Assembly: GCF_023374055.1 (NCBI RefSeq)
Contig: NZ_JAMBEP010000001.1
Span: 1,612,001 to 1,676,000, forward strand
Origin: Luteimonas galliterrae
Lineage (GTDB): Bacteria; Pseudomonadota; Gammaproteobacteria; Xanthomonadales; Xanthomonadaceae
Length of the DNA stretch: 64,000 nt
Direction: 5' to 3'
Each line of letters begins with the position of its first letter. Position 1 is the first letter of the stretch. Positions 26,890 to 37,900 of this stretch are shown one piece after another. The notes under the pieces were generated by a model. That model was not told where the DNA came from and ran no database searches. It was given only the letters and a program-made list of their open reading frames with translations. Made by a program: the position numbers and the translations under genes.

Positions 26890-27494
26890 CAGCGACGATC
26901 CGGGACTGCCATTTCCGTACAGCGGTCCCGCCTCCCGCTCTGTAGAGCGGAGCTCGCTCCGATGCCCTCGCCCCGGCTTTGTAGAGCAGGGCTTGCCCCG
27001 CTGTTCTTGCTCTTAAGCCCTTCGCTCTTAAGCCGTTGCTCTTAAGCCGTCATCCCAGCGAACGCTGGGATCCATCTTGCTCTTGCTCTTGCCCTTAAGC
27101 CGTCATCCCGGCGAAGGCCGGGATCCAGGCTCGCGTGCTTGTGGGGTCTCGCTGCGACTCGCGCCATGGACAAAAGCTTCCGGCTGCGCCGGGTCACTTT
27201 CTTTGCTGGCCCAAAGAAAGTAACCCAAGAAAGGGCCTGAACTGCGGTGCGATGCGTCGCGCCTGAAAGTTCGCCAGCAGACCTGCTTTCGTCGTGGGTG
27301 ACCTTCTTACGCAGGTACTAGATTTTGATTCGTAGCGCATGGGTGACGTGGCTTTTGCGGATTTGCACGCTAAGGAGGCGTTCTGGTCGATCGTAGGGCT
27401 CAAGCGTCGAAACCGCATTTCCTTCAGAATAACCCTTAGACCGTAATCGGATTATTCCTTACCGCGGGGGCACCGGCCCCGCTATTCTTCGGCA
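26890..27494. repeat. Gene-free interval made of several dispersed repeats
   Basis: No credible gene in 605 bp. It contains family F units (GTAGAGCGGAGCTCGCTCCG near 26942; TAGAGCAGGGCTTGCCCCGC near 26982), a run of CTCTTAAGCC spacers, two direct family D units (CATCCCAGCGAACGCTGGGA near 27052; CATCCCGGCGAAGGCCGGGA near 27104), and a CTTTCTTTGCTGGCCCAAAG element near 27190 with the inverted parts CTTTCTTT and AAAGAAAG. From about 27250 to recQ I see no structure. The recQ promoter is presumably here. Confidence 0.7.
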
Positions 27495-29300
27495 ATGACC
27501 ACCCGCGCCCGCGAAATACTGCAAACCGTCTTCGGATTCTCCGATTTCCGCGGCGAACAGGAAGCGATCGTCGAGCATGTCGCCCAGGGCAACGACGCGC
27601 TGGTGCTGATGCCCACCGGCGGCGGCAAGTCGCTGTGCTATCAGGTGCCCGCGCTGCTGCGCGACGGCTGCGCCGTGGTGGTTTCGCCGCTGATCGCGCT
27701 GATGCAGGACCAGGTGGAGGCCCTGCGCCAGCTCGGCGTGCGCGCGGCCTATCTCAATTCGACGCTCGACGCCGGCGCCGCGACGCAGATCGAACAGGCC
27801 CTGCTGCGCGGCGAACTCGACTTGCTGTACGTGGCGCCCGAGCGGCTGCTCACGCCGTACTTCCTGTCGTTGCTGGAACGCAGCCGCATCGCACTGTTCG
27901 CGATCGACGAGGCGCACTGCGTATCGCAATGGGGCCACGATTTCCGCCGCGAATACCGCGAACTGACCATCCTGCACGAGCGCTGGCCCGGCATCCCGCG
28001 CATCGCGTTGACCGCCACCGCCGACCCGCCCACGCAGCGCGAGATCGCCGAGCGCCTGCAGCTGGAGGAGGCGCGTCGTTTCGTCAGTTCGTTCGACCGC
28101 CCCAACATCCGCTACAACGTGGTGCAGAAGGACAACGGCAGCCGGCAGCTGCGCGATTTCATCGCCACGCACGTCGGCGAATCGGGCATCGTCTACTGCC
28201 TGTCGCGCAAGAAGGTCGAGAAGACCGCCGAGGCGCTGGTCGGGCTCGGCGTCACGGCCCTGCCCTATCACGCCGGCCTGGATGCCGGCATCCGCGCTCA
28301 GAACCAGCGCCGTTTCCTGCGCGAAGACGGCGTGGTGATGGTCGCCACCATCGCGTTCGGCATGGGCATCGACAAGCCCGACGTGCGCTTCGTGGCGCAC
28401 ATGGACCTGCCCAAATCGATCGAAGGCTACTACCAGGAAACCGGCCGCGCCGGCCGCGACGGCGAGCCTGCCGAGGCCTGGCTATGCCATGGCCTGGGCG
28501 ACGTGGTGCTGCTCAAGCAGATGATCGAAAACTCCGAGGCGGGCGAGGAACGCAAACGCCTGGAGCGGCGCAAGCTGGATTCGCTGGTCGGCTATTGCGA
28601 GACGATGCGCTGCCGGCGCCAGGTGCTGCTGGCCAATTTCGGCGAAGACTATCCGAGGCCCTGCGGCAATTGCGACAACTGCCTGCAGCCGGCCGAAACC
28701 TGGGACGCCACCGTCGCCGCGCAGAAAGCCTTGAGCTGCGTCTACCGCAGCGGCCAGCGCTTCGGCGCGATGCACCTGATCGATATCCTTCGCGGCGTGG
28801 ACAACGAACGCGTGCGGCAGTTCGGACACGACCGGCTCAGCACGTTCGGCGTCGGCCAGGACTTGGACGTCAGGGCTTGGCGCGGCGTATTCCGCCAATT
28901 GGTGGGGTCCGGATTGCTCGAAGTGGATGCCGAAGGCTTCGGCGGGCTGCGCCTGGCCGAGGCCAGCCGCGCCGTGCTGCGCGGCGAACACCCGGTGATG
29001 CTGCGCAAGGAACTGCCGCGCAAACCCGAACGCGAGCGCAACGCGCGCACGCCCGCCACCGCCGCGGTGCTGCAACCGGCGGACCAGCCGCTATTCGAGG
29101 CGCTGCGCGAACTGCGCGCGCAATTGGCGCGTGAACAGAACGTGCCTGCTTATGTGATCTTCCACGACAGCACGTTGCGCAATATCGCCGAACAGCGGCC
29201 GTCGTCGCTGGATGAACTGGCGACGATCGGCGGCATCGGCGGCACCAAGCTGGCTCGTTACGGCGAGCAGGTGCTCGCGATAGTCATGGCACAGGCTTAG
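27495..29300 (+). CDS. recQ: ATP-dependent DNA helicase RecQ
   Basis: 3'-5' SF2 helicase of recombination and fork repair, 601 aa. Walker A is PTGGGKSLCYQ (residues 40-50), and the DEAH box with aromatic loop is IDEAHCVSQWGHDFR. Motif VI is QETGRAGRDG. The RQC zinc site (CETMRCRRQ with CGNCDNC) and a C-terminal HRDC domain (LREQNV-type, ending ARYGEQVLAI) are present. Length and domains are standard. Confidence 0.96.
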   Translation: MTTRAREILQTVFGFSDFRGEQEAIVEHVAQGNDALVLMPTGGGKSLCYQVPALLRDGCAVVVSPLIALMQDQVEALRQLGVRAAYLNSTLDAGAATQIEQALLRGELDLLYVAPERLLTPYFLSLLERSRIALFAIDEAHCVSQWGHDFRREYRELTILHERWPGIPRIALTATADPPTQREIAERLQLEEARRFVSSFDRPNIRYNVVQKDNGSRQLRDFIATHVGESGIVYCLSRKKVEKTAEALVGLGVTALPYHAGLDAGIRAQNQRRFLREDGVVMVATIAFGMGIDKPDVRFVAHMDLPKSIEGYYQETGRAGRDGEPAEAWLCHGLGDVVLLKQMIENSEAGEERKRLERRKLDSLVGYCETMRCRRQVLLANFGEDYPRPCGNCDNCLQPAETWDATVAAQKALSCVYRSGQRFGAMHLIDILRGVDNERVRQFGHDRLSTFGVGQDLDVRAWRGVFRQLVGSGLLEVDAEGFGGLRLAEASRAVLRGEHPVMLRKELPRKPERERNARTPATAAVLQPADQPLFEALRELRAQLAREQNVPAYVIFHDSTLRNIAEQRPSSLDELATIGGIGGTKLARYGEQVLAIVMAQA

Positions 29301-29306
29301 ACATGG

Positions 29307-29331
29307 TTCCGGGCGGCATTGCCGCCCGGAA
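29307..29331. terminator. Perfect 11-bp hairpin between recQ and the DUF11 locus
   Basis: TTCCGGGCGGC (29307-29317), loop ATT, then GCCGCCCGGAA (29321-29331). It lies 7 bp after recQ and 37 bp from the end of the convergent DUF11 gene, so it can serve both as a terminator. There is no T-run, so it may need Rho or only protect RNA ends. Confidence 0.65.
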
Positions 29332-29367
29332 GCTTCACCCGCATTCGGCGATCCAGATGCTGGCCGA

Positions 29368-31281
29368 TTAAGGCGCCACGGTGCAGGTCAGCGTGAAGGT
29401 CACGGCACCGTTCAACGGCATGGTCGGAATAACGGTGCCGGCTGCGGATTGCAGTTCGGAAACCAATGCGGCGCCGGTAGCGCTCGGGCAAACCGCACCG
29501 TTCGTTGCCGAACCGCAAACGGCGGTTGCGCACGTCAAACCCGTCGGTGCCGGATCGCGCACGACCGCGCCGTTCGCCGCGCTGGGGCCCAAATTGGTGA
29601 CCACGATGCTGTAGTCCACGCTCGACCCGGCCGCGACCGTATCGGCGCTGCCGTCGGCAGGGCCGTTAGCCGGCGTGTTGGTCTTGGTGATCTGCAAGTT
29701 GGCTTCGTTCACCACGGTGAACGACGCCGGCGGCGTGTTGCCGGTGCGCGGTATTCCGGTGCTCTTCGACCTGTAGCCGATGCTGGCGACGTTCGCAATC
29801 GAAGTGCCGTTGGCCACATCTGGGTTGATCGTGACCTTGAACTCGATAGTGGTCGCAGAGGTCGGTGTGGGCGTGGGCGACGGCTCCAAGACGCCGCCGT
29901 CGGCGCTATTGGCACCGACGCCAGCACGGAACACGATCTGGCTGCCGTTGAACTCGACCTGGTCGTCGCCGGCGGCGTCGGTCTTGGGACCTGCGTTGGG
30001 CCCGTTGGTCACCACGATCGAACCAGGCACGAAAGTCACGCCGGCGGGCAACGGATCTGTGACGACGACGATCTCGGCGTCGTCGTTGCCGGTATTGGCG
30101 ACGTTGACCGAATAGGTGACTTCGTCGCCTGGACGGAACGGCGCGCCGTTGGCGTCGGTCGCGGATTTGCTGAAGTTGGTGACCACTTCCGGCTCGAACA
30201 CGTCGGTGGCGATGGTCATGATGCCGGGATAGTTGACGTCGCCGCTCGAGCCTCGGATGCGCGCGACTAAGCTAGACGATTCGTTCGGCAACGGCGTGTT
30301 CGGCCGGAACACATCGATGTCGATGCCGAGCGTATTCGTGTAACTAGGCACGCGTCCGGCGGTCACGTTCGTTCCGTCAACGCTGATCGTACTGTTGAAA
30401 ACGTCGAACACCGTATTGACCGCGTTGGACACCGGCGTGAGACTGGTATCGTTCGGACCGAACTGCAGCGACGCCGTACTCGATCCGGCATCGTTCTGGC
30501 CGCGGTCGCCGTCGTAGGTCACCAGGCCGATGTCGCTGTTGACCGGATTTGGTGCACGCGGCGTAATGAAGCCGCTGACCTCAACGTCGATAGTCGAGTT
30601 GACGCCGTCGGCGAGCTGGAAGCCGTCGAAGACCGACAGGTTGCGCAGATCGCCGCTGGCGTTCTGATAGGCGACCACTAGCGTCCAGCCGGCCCACTGC
30701 CCATCCCCGGGGGTCAGGCCGACATTGGCGACGGTGTAGGCGCCATTGCCGCTCGCGGCGACGGTTGTTGTAACGTCGATAAATGACTGATAAGCGTTGC
30801 TGATGACGTCCGTGTTCGTGGCCGAAACCGTGGCATAGCCGGCGCTGGCCGGCGTCCGCAACAGCACGCTGTTGCGAGCGGCCGCAGTGCTGGTCTGCCC
30901 CGCCCAATAGAGGCCGGCGAACAGCACCGTGGAGCCGGCCGGCAGATTCAGCGTGGCGGTGCTTGAGTTGGTCGTGGTGCCGTCCGTATCGACGTCGACC
31001 GCGGTCATGTTGGTACCGTTGTTGCGGCCCGCGCCGTTCTGCGCGGTACAGGTGCCGGGGCAGCTCAAGCTGGTATTGCCGATCAGTGCAATATTGCCAC
31101 GCACCGTCACCGGCTGCGCCATGGGCGCCGGGAAGCGTCGCGCGAAGCTGCGCGCCTGGGCAAAGACCGGCGCGGCCGCCGCCCACAATGCGGCCAAGAG
31201 CAAGCACGCAACCAGCGTGCGCCAGCGCCGCCGGCGCGAGACGGTTTCGGAGATCGTGTTCTGCATTGCGTGCCCGGACAT
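29368..31281 (-). CDS. Secreted DUF11-domain protein (637 aa)
   Basis: Third gene of the DUF11/barrel/OmpA locus; its ATG at 31281 overlaps the stop of the barrel gene (ATGA). A long twin-arginine-like basic N-terminus (SRRRRWRT) precedes a hydrophobic signal segment ending in AQA. Residues about 60-370 are a Thr/Ser/Asn-rich beta domain. DUF11 units follow at about 375-520 (PGDEVTYSVNVANTGNDDAE) and 545-637 (AGSSVDYSIVVTNLGPSAAN). The protein stops within the last strand of the second DUF11 (TFTLTCTVAP), so any C-terminal anchor is missing or was lost. It is probably periplasmic or surface-exposed; function unknown. Confidence 0.82.
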   Translation of the reverse strand: MSGHAMQNTISETVSRRRRWRTLVACLLLAALWAAAAPVFAQARSFARRFPAPMAQPVTVRGNIALIGNTSLSCPGTCTAQNGAGRNNGTNMTAVDVDTDGTTTNSSTATLNLPAGSTVLFAGLYWAGQTSTAAARNSVLLRTPASAGYATVSATNTDVISNAYQSFIDVTTTVAASGNGAYTVANVGLTPGDGQWAGWTLVVAYQNASGDLRNLSVFDGFQLADGVNSTIDVEVSGFITPRAPNPVNSDIGLVTYDGDRGQNDAGSSTASLQFGPNDTSLTPVSNAVNTVFDVFNSTISVDGTNVTAGRVPSYTNTLGIDIDVFRPNTPLPNESSSLVARIRGSSGDVNYPGIMTIATDVFEPEVVTNFSKSATDANGAPFRPGDEVTYSVNVANTGNDDAEIVVVTDPLPAGVTFVPGSIVVTNGPNAGPKTDAAGDDQVEFNGSQIVFRAGVGANSADGGVLEPSPTPTPTSATTIEFKVTINPDVANGTSIANVASIGYRSKSTGIPRTGNTPPASFTVVNEANLQITKTNTPANGPADGSADTVAAGSSVDYSIVVTNLGPSAANGAVVRDPAPTGLTCATAVCGSATNGAVCPSATGAALVSELQSAAGTVIPTMPLNGAVTFTLTCTVAP

Positions 31282-34200
31282 CAGTACTTTCCTACGATGT
31301 TGAGGAAGAACCCTTTGTGGTCGTAATCGAAATCGGTGAGATCATCGCTGAAATCGGTGAAGTTGTAGCCCACGCCGATGCGGAAATTGCCGCCGATGTC
31401 GCGGTCGATCCCCACCAGGAAGCCCTGCCGGCTGCCGCCGCTGGTCACATCGAGCCAACGGTACTCTGCCAGACCGTGCCAATCGTCACCGAATTCGTAG
31501 CGGACCTGGCCTGCGGCGAACGTCGCAGCCGCGTCGGCCCATTGTCCGCTCAAGCGGCCGAAACGCACCTCGCCTTCGCGGCGCATCAGCTTGGTGGCCA
31601 ATTCCCAGCGGTTGTCGGGGTTGTACACGCCTTCCAGCGACAGCACCTGGCTGCGCTGGTCGTAAAACGCCACGTTGTCGCCGACCTGCTGCAGCGAAGA
31701 CACGTCGTATAAGTACGTGTATTTGCCGAGCAGCGCCCAGCGCGTGGTGTCGAACGGACGCCAGGCGAAACCGAGGTTGCCTTCGACGAACTTGGCGCCG
31801 GCCGCGGCCAGCAGCTGGTCCTCGGTCTCGGAATAGTTCACGCGTGCGGCGACGCGGAAGCTTTCGTTGACCTTGTGCAGCAAACGGTTGGTGGTGACCC
31901 ACTGCTCGCGGCGCTCGGCGCCGGTGTCGCGGCGCCATTCCAGCTTGCTCTGCCACTGCGTGTCGACCGAGGTGCGGCCGCCGTTGACGCTGATCGCGTT
32001 GCGATCGACTTGGCCGGCGCCGTTGTCGAGCTCGGCGGTCTGGAGCGTGAAACCCGTGTTCCAGCCTTGGCCCGGATAGAAATCCATGCCGAAGGTATGC
32101 GCCAGACCGGATTCGTTCGGTGCTTTCAGGTACTGGCTTTCGTTGAACAGGTTGACCTGGTTCGACAAGCGCCAACGCTGGCCCAATGTCCAGCCGGGAT
32201 TGAGCCGGTTGTTGAACAGCGGGTCGTATTCGGTGGTATCGGTGGAATACGTGTAGGCGCCGTACAGCGAATGCTCCGGTGACAGGCGATATTCGGCATT
32301 CACTTGCGCCGCGTCGCCGCGATCGCCGCTGGTGACTTCGGCGCCGACCGTCGACAGGTCGCCGAACAGGTATTTGCCGCCGAGCGTGAACGCATCGTTG
32401 TCGGCGTATTTGCCGTTGTCGTCGTCGATCGTCACCTGCGCAGTGCCGTATAGTTCCAGCTTGCTGCCGATGCGTCGCAGGTATCGTATCGCGGCCAGCG
32501 TGCCGATCGCGTCGCCGGCATTCTGGTCCTCGTCGATCCTGCGCAATTCGCCGCTGAGCGTGCTGCCGCCATCGATGCGCCATTCGCCCGTGAACTGCGC
32601 CTGGGTCAGCGATTCCAGGCCGCGTTCGGCGCGGCTGTAGCGCGAATAGACCTGGAAATCGTCGGTAACCAGGCCCAGCACTTCGGCGCCGTGCTCTTCG
32701 ATGTCGTAACCCTGGTCGAAGCGCGCTACCGAAAAGCCGGCATCGGCTTGGCGCCACCATGCGCCGGCGGACCAGTCGCGCTTCGTCCAGCCCAGTTCTT
32801 TCAGGTTGACGCGCCCTTCCACGCTGCTGGCATCGCCGTCGCGGGCGCCCAGGCCCGAGTTGATTTCGGTGAAGCTGAGGCCGCCGTTGTCGGAGAAGAA
32901 CACCGGCACGCTGGTCGATTCGGACTTGGCCTGCTCCAACTTGAGATACGTGCCGCGCCCTGCCTGCAGCGTGATGTCGGCGCCTTTCAGCGAATAATCC
33001 TCGCCGGCGCGGTTTTCGTCGACATAGGTCGCGCCTACCGCGACGTGGTCGCCGAACCAGTGCCTGCCGCGGAAGCCCGCAGTCAGTTCATCCGGATCGA
33101 AACCGGTGGGCACGTATTCGTAATCGGCCAGGAGCACCTGGGTGAAGCCGTCGAGCGGCGCGTCACGGGTCAGCGTGGGGATGTTCTCGCGCGTCACCTG
33201 GGCCAGCGGACGCGTCAGCAGCACACGGCCTTGCAGTTCGTCGATTTCGTAATCGGCGCCGCGCAGCAGCTCGACGCGGTTCTCGACGCGGCCGGTGCCG
33301 GCATCGCGGATCTCGAGCACCAGCCGGTCCGAGCCGGGCAGGACGTCGGTATGCTTCAGGTAATACAGGCTGCCGCCGGTGCCGATGAACTCGCTATGCC
33401 CGGGCGCGGTCTGCGCTTCCGAGCCGAACGCCCGGAACTCGCTGCCCGGCGCGCCGAACACGGTATTGCGCTGCGAACGCCAACTGAAGGCGCCGCCGTA
33501 CAGCGCGCGCGAATACTGGCCGTATTCGGTGCCGGTGATGCCGGTATTGAAGTTGCCCCACAGCGCCTGGTTCTTGTCCCAGTCGACGCGCACGTACAGG
33601 CGGCCCTGGGTGTCGACGTCGCGGTAGGTGGTGGAATCGTCGCCGTACACCGGGTAGTACAAATCCGGATCCAGGCGACGGAAGATGTCCTGCGGGTCGG
33701 CATCCCAGAAGCCGCTGAACAATTCGCTGACTTCGCGTTCCTGCGTATCGGCCTGCGCGGTGATCAGGTATTTGCCCTTGACCTTGCCCTTCAGGTAGAA
33801 GGCGAGGCGGCCCTCGAGCAGGAAGCTGTCGTCGAAGCGGTCGTCCGCGGCCAACGGTTCCACCGAGCCGCTGACGTCGTTCTGCGAGGCGGTGAGATCG
33901 GCGATGGCGACCGCGAACATGTAGCGGCCGCTGACGTCGATATCCAGCGTGTGTTCGATCTTGCGCTGGTCGGGGCCCTGCATTTCGATATCGAAACGGT
34001 GACGGCCGATCGGCACCAGATACTCGGCCACCAGCTTGCGTTCCAGGTCTACCGGCTGGCTCTGCCCGTCGATGGTCAGCGAATAGCCGTCCGGAATATT
34101 GCGGCCCTGGATGCGAATGCGCGAGCCGTAAATGCCGATATTCTGCTGGCGCAGGCTGTTTTCGCCGAACGCGCCGTCGATCAGGCTCTGCTGCTCCGCC

Positions 34201-34991
34201 TGCGCCAGGCTGAAAGCGGTGCCGAACTTGCTTTCGATCTCGCCGCGCAATTGCTGCGCGCCGCGCTCGGCTTCTTCCGGACGGACCAGTTGCAGCCGGC
34301 GCGGATAGGTCTCGTCCACCGCTTTCTCGTCCTGGCCGTAAGCGCGGACGATGTATTGCAGTTCGTCGCCGGCGCGCAACGCCAGCCCTTGCGGCAGGGC
34401 GCCGTCCCATTCGGCGCTGCTGACCGCACCCGCTTGCAGCGGCACAACGGCTAGCGGCGTCACCAGGTCCGCATCGGTCGCGCGGAAGATCGCGATCTCG
34501 GCGCGTTTGATGAAATCCGGATAGTTGTTGTAGACATAGAACTGCACCGGCTGCGCGACGCGGCTGCCGTCGAAGGCGACGAAACTCGGCGCGGAGACGC
34601 TGAGTTCCGGCTGGCCCAGGCTGGGATCTTCGGTCGCCCAGATCACGCCGCCATTGGGCAGCTGCACCGACCATTTGCCGATCGCGACCGCTTTGCCCGG
34701 CGCTTCGGCCTGCACGGTGACGCGGCGGTCCGGCTGCAAGGCCTGCGACGATGCCGTGTTATCCGGCGCGACCGGCTGGCGTTCGCCGCGCGTGCGCACG
34801 CGCAGCAGCACGCCTTCGTCGGACACGCAGGTCACGCCAGTGCAATCGACCTTGTTCGCGTTCTGCGATGCGTCGGCCTTGCCGTTGGCGCCTTGCGGCG
34901 ATGACGATTCCTGTGCGGCCGCCAGCGGCGAAACGCCGGCCAGCAGGCAGATCAGGGTGTAATCGAGCAGTTTCATTTTCATGGTCGTCAT
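31281..34991 (-). CDS. Predicted outer-membrane beta-barrel protein with N-terminal Ig-like/PEGA-like domains
   Basis: A 1,236-aa protein with a signal peptide (LICLLAGVSPLAAA). Residues about 30-370 are soluble and beta-rich, including a PEGA-like segment (YLVPIGRHRFDIEMQGP). From about 390 to the end, alternating amphipathic strands dominate (KGKYLITAQADTQ; LYGGAFSWRS; FRIGVGYNFTDF). The last strand is GFFLNIVGKY with a C-terminal aromatic residue, as expected for BAM-assembled barrels. It lies 6 bp after the giant DUF11/OmpA gene and overlaps the 637-aa DUF11 gene, so the three form one transcript. There is no TonB-box or plug domain that I recognise. A role as exporter or anchor for its partners is inferred. 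Confidence 0.75.
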   Translation of the reverse strand: MTTMKMKLLDYTLICLLAGVSPLAAAQESSSPQGANGKADASQNANKVDCTGVTCVSDEGVLLRVRTRGERQPVAPDNTASSQALQPDRRVTVQAEAPGKAVAIGKWSVQLPNGGVIWATEDPSLGQPELSVSAPSFVAFDGSRVAQPVQFYVYNNYPDFIKRAEIAIFRATDADLVTPLAVVPLQAGAVSSAEWDGALPQGLALRAGDELQYIVRAYGQDEKAVDETYPRRLQLVRPEEAERGAQQLRGEIESKFGTAFSLAQAEQQSLIDGAFGENSLRQQNIGIYGSRIRIQGRNIPDGYSLTIDGQSQPVDLERKLVAEYLVPIGRHRFDIEMQGPDQRKIEHTLDIDVSGRYMFAVAIADLTASQNDVSGSVEPLAADDRFDDSFLLEGRLAFYLKGKVKGKYLITAQADTQEREVSELFSGFWDADPQDIFRRLDPDLYYPVYGDDSTTYRDVDTQGRLYVRVDWDKNQALWGNFNTGITGTEYGQYSRALYGGAFSWRSQRNTVFGAPGSEFRAFGSEAQTAPGHSEFIGTGGSLYYLKHTDVLPGSDRLVLEIRDAGTGRVENRVELLRGADYEIDELQGRVLLTRPLAQVTRENIPTLTRDAPLDGFTQVLLADYEYVPTGFDPDELTAGFRGRHWFGDHVAVGATYVDENRAGEDYSLKGADITLQAGRGTYLKLEQAKSESTSVPVFFSDNGGLSFTEINSGLGARDGDASSVEGRVNLKELGWTKRDWSAGAWWRQADAGFSVARFDQGYDIEEHGAEVLGLVTDDFQVYSRYSRAERGLESLTQAQFTGEWRIDGGSTLSGELRRIDEDQNAGDAIGTLAAIRYLRRIGSKLELYGTAQVTIDDDNGKYADNDAFTLGGKYLFGDLSTVGAEVTSGDRGDAAQVNAEYRLSPEHSLYGAYTYSTDTTEYDPLFNNRLNPGWTLGQRWRLSNQVNLFNESQYLKAPNESGLAHTFGMDFYPGQGWNTGFTLQTAELDNGAGQVDRNAISVNGGRTSVDTQWQSKLEWRRDTGAERREQWVTTNRLLHKVNESFRVAARVNYSETEDQLLAAAGAKFVEGNLGFAWRPFDTTRWALLGKYTYLYDVSSLQQVGDNVAFYDQRSQVLSLEGVYNPDNRWELATKLMRREGEVRFGRLSGQWADAAATFAAGQVRYEFGDDWHGLAEYRWLDVTSGGSRQGFLVGIDRDIGGNFRIGVGYNFTDFSDDLTDFDYDHKGFFLNIVGKY

Positions 34992-34997
34992 CGCCCC

Positions 34998-37900
34998 TTA
35001 TTGGCCACGTGTGCCGACAGGGGCTGTCGGTTTGTCGCTGATGTCTACGCGCAGTTTTCCGCGCGCCTCCGGACTGAGCTTGGCGGCGATCGCCTCGTAC
35101 ACCGCCTTGGCGCGGCGTAGGCCGAGCGCGGCGTTGTAGCTGTCGGCGCCGCGCCGGTCGGCATGGCCGACTATTGCGATCGCACCGCCCTTTCGGCTTT
35201 CGATATCGGCCGCGAGCTTGTCGATCAACGGCGCGTACTCGGGCTTGATCGCCGCTTGGTCGGTGTCGAACAGCAGCGTGCCCAGCACCGCCGATTCGCC
35301 GAGCGCCAGCAGCGAGCTGTCCGGGTCTTCGACATCGGCGCGCAGATCCACGCTCAGCGCTTGCGCCTGTTCCGGCGTGAGTTTTTCTAGCAGCGCGGCA
35401 CGCACCGCCTTGGCGCGGTCGTAGGCCAGGGCCTGCGTTTCGCCATTCGCGGCGATGACGACCTGGCCGCCGCCGTGCGCTCGCACCTGCTCGGCCATCT
35501 TGTCGATCACCGGCGCGTACTGGCTGCGCAACGCGGCGCTGCCGGCATCGAACATCACCTCACCGAGCTCCATCTCGACGGCCTGTTCGCCTCCTTCGAT
35601 CAGGCCTGACGGCAGCTTGACGCCGAAGTCGAAGCGCACCGGAATGCCCGGCGTGAGGCGACGCACCAGCGGGTTGTCGCTGGTGAGCACGCTGCCCGGC
35701 GGCAACGTGGCCGGATCTAGCTTGAGGATGAAGTTGCGGCCGCGCTCCCACGGACCGCCAGCCACGCCTTCCAGGTGGTAGCGGCCGAACTGATCGGTCT
35801 CTATCAGCAAGCCTTCCACCGATGCGATGCGCACGCCCGGTATGCCGCGTTCGTCGACGCCGGCATTGCGGATGACGTAGTCGACGCGATAACCGTCGCC
35901 GACCTGGCTGACGCGACGCTCGACCTTGGGATCGGCGCCGCTCAGGCCCTTAGCCGCATCGCTGCTGCGTTCGACGCGGGTGTTGCCGGCCGCATCCATG
36001 CGCACGGTCACGCCTTGCTTGTTGGTCAGCACGAAGTCGTCGCTGAAGGCGAGCGCGTTCAAGGTCTGGCCGATCACGACGGTATGCGCGTCGAGCGGCT
36101 CGGCGTCGGACTGGCGTCCCGCGATCTCGCCGATATCGATGCCGTGCAGCAGCGGCGCGCTGGCATCGGCCTGCGTTACCGGACCGTCGCCGCGGTCGAC
36201 CGTGGTCGAACCAGCCACGTAGGCGCCCGGCGCGAAGCCGCCCTGCACGCGCACGCCGCTCAGGCTGGCGCGATCCTGCCAGCCATCGCCGTCGCGGTCG
36301 TCGAACACGGTGCCGATCAGCAGCGATTCGTCGAGTAGCGGATCGGCGACCAGCTGCACTTCCGCGGTCGCTTCGTTCGAGACGATGCGGCCGCCATCTT
36401 CGGCGCGCGCGCGGTTGACGTGCGTACCCGGACGCACGCCGGCGCCGACGCGCAGCAGGTACACCACAGTGGCGTGCTCGCCGGCGCGCACGTCGAGCTG
36501 GTCAACGCGGATCGGATAGGTGCCGACCAGGCGGCCGTTACCATCGGCATCGGCCACCGCCAGCGAGTTCGCGACGTAGCTGAAGCCGGCCGGCGGCGTA
36601 TCGATCAACGTGGCGTCGCTGATGTTGGCCGCGCCGACGTTCTCGATGGTCAGGGTGTAGCGGACCAGGTCGCCGATCTTGACGTCGCGCGGGCTGGCCT
36701 GCTTGACGATGCGCAATTGCGCCGCGTCGACGACCGCATGCTGCGTGGTGCAGGACGCGCACTCCGGCTGGCCCCCGCTGCTGCCGCCGTCGGCGGCGAC
36801 CGCATTGGAGACGTTGCCGTTGGCGTCGGCGTTGACCGTGGCCGGATACGCGAAACTGTACGTGCCCGGCACCGATCCGGACGGCAACGTGCAAACGATC
36901 GTGCCGCCGCTGCTCGCGCAACCGGCCGGCAGGGTGCCGATGGTCAGGCCCGTTCCGGGCGTATCGGTCAGCGTCACCGGCTGCGTGGTCGCGGCATTGG
37001 CCACCGTCACCGTCAGCGTGTACTGGATCGTGTCGCCGATGTTCACCGCGACGCCGTTGCCGGGCGTCGAGGTTTTGGACACCTGCACGACAGGCGCGGC
37101 GATCGGGTGCTGCGTAGCGCAGCTCGTGCAGTCCGGATCGGTCGTGCTGCCGCCGGTCGCTGCGACGTTGTTGCCGATCGCACCGCTGGCCGTGGCCGCG
37201 ACGACGGTCTGGTAGACGAAGGCGTAGTTGCCCGGCAGCGAGCCTGCGGCGAGCGTGCACTGCAAACCGTTGGCAGTCGTCGAGCAGGCGCCGCCGGCCG
37301 GTACGGTAGGCGTACCGGTGAGGCTGTGGGCGCCGCTGATCGTATCGGTCAGCACCACCGGCGAGAGGGTCGCGGAATTGGCGACCGCCACCGTGACGGT
37401 GTAAGTGACCGTGTCGCCCGCATTGACCGCGCTGCCGCTGGCGGGATTCGACGATTTGGTCACCGTCACCTGCGGCGCGATGATCGAATGCCCGGTCGTG
37501 CAGCCGGCGGCCGCGCAAGTCGGATTGTCCGGCCCGCTCGGCACCACGCTGTTGCCGATGGCGCCGGTCGCATTCGCATCGACAGTCGCCGGATACACGA
37601 AGGTGTAGTTGCCCGGCAACGAACCGGCGGCGAGCGTGCAAGTCACGACCTGGCCCGCCGCGGTGCAGCCGGCCGGCATCGCGCCGAGCGTTTGGCCCGC
37701 GCTAAGCGTATCGGTCAGCGTGACCGCTGCGGTGGTCGCCGAATTGGCGACCGTCGCCGTCAGCGTGTACTGGATCGTGTCGCCCGGGCTGACCGTGCTG
37801 CCGCTCGCGGGATTCGACGACTTGGACACCGTCACCGCCGTGGCCACGATCGTATGCGTGGTCGTGCAGCCGCCTGCCGCGCAAGTCGGATTGTCCGGGC

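Noticed and set aside
27194-27418. A 74-codon minus-strand frame upstream of recQ
   Set aside because: It starts or ends in dispersed repeat sequence and has no ribosome site or family resemblance.
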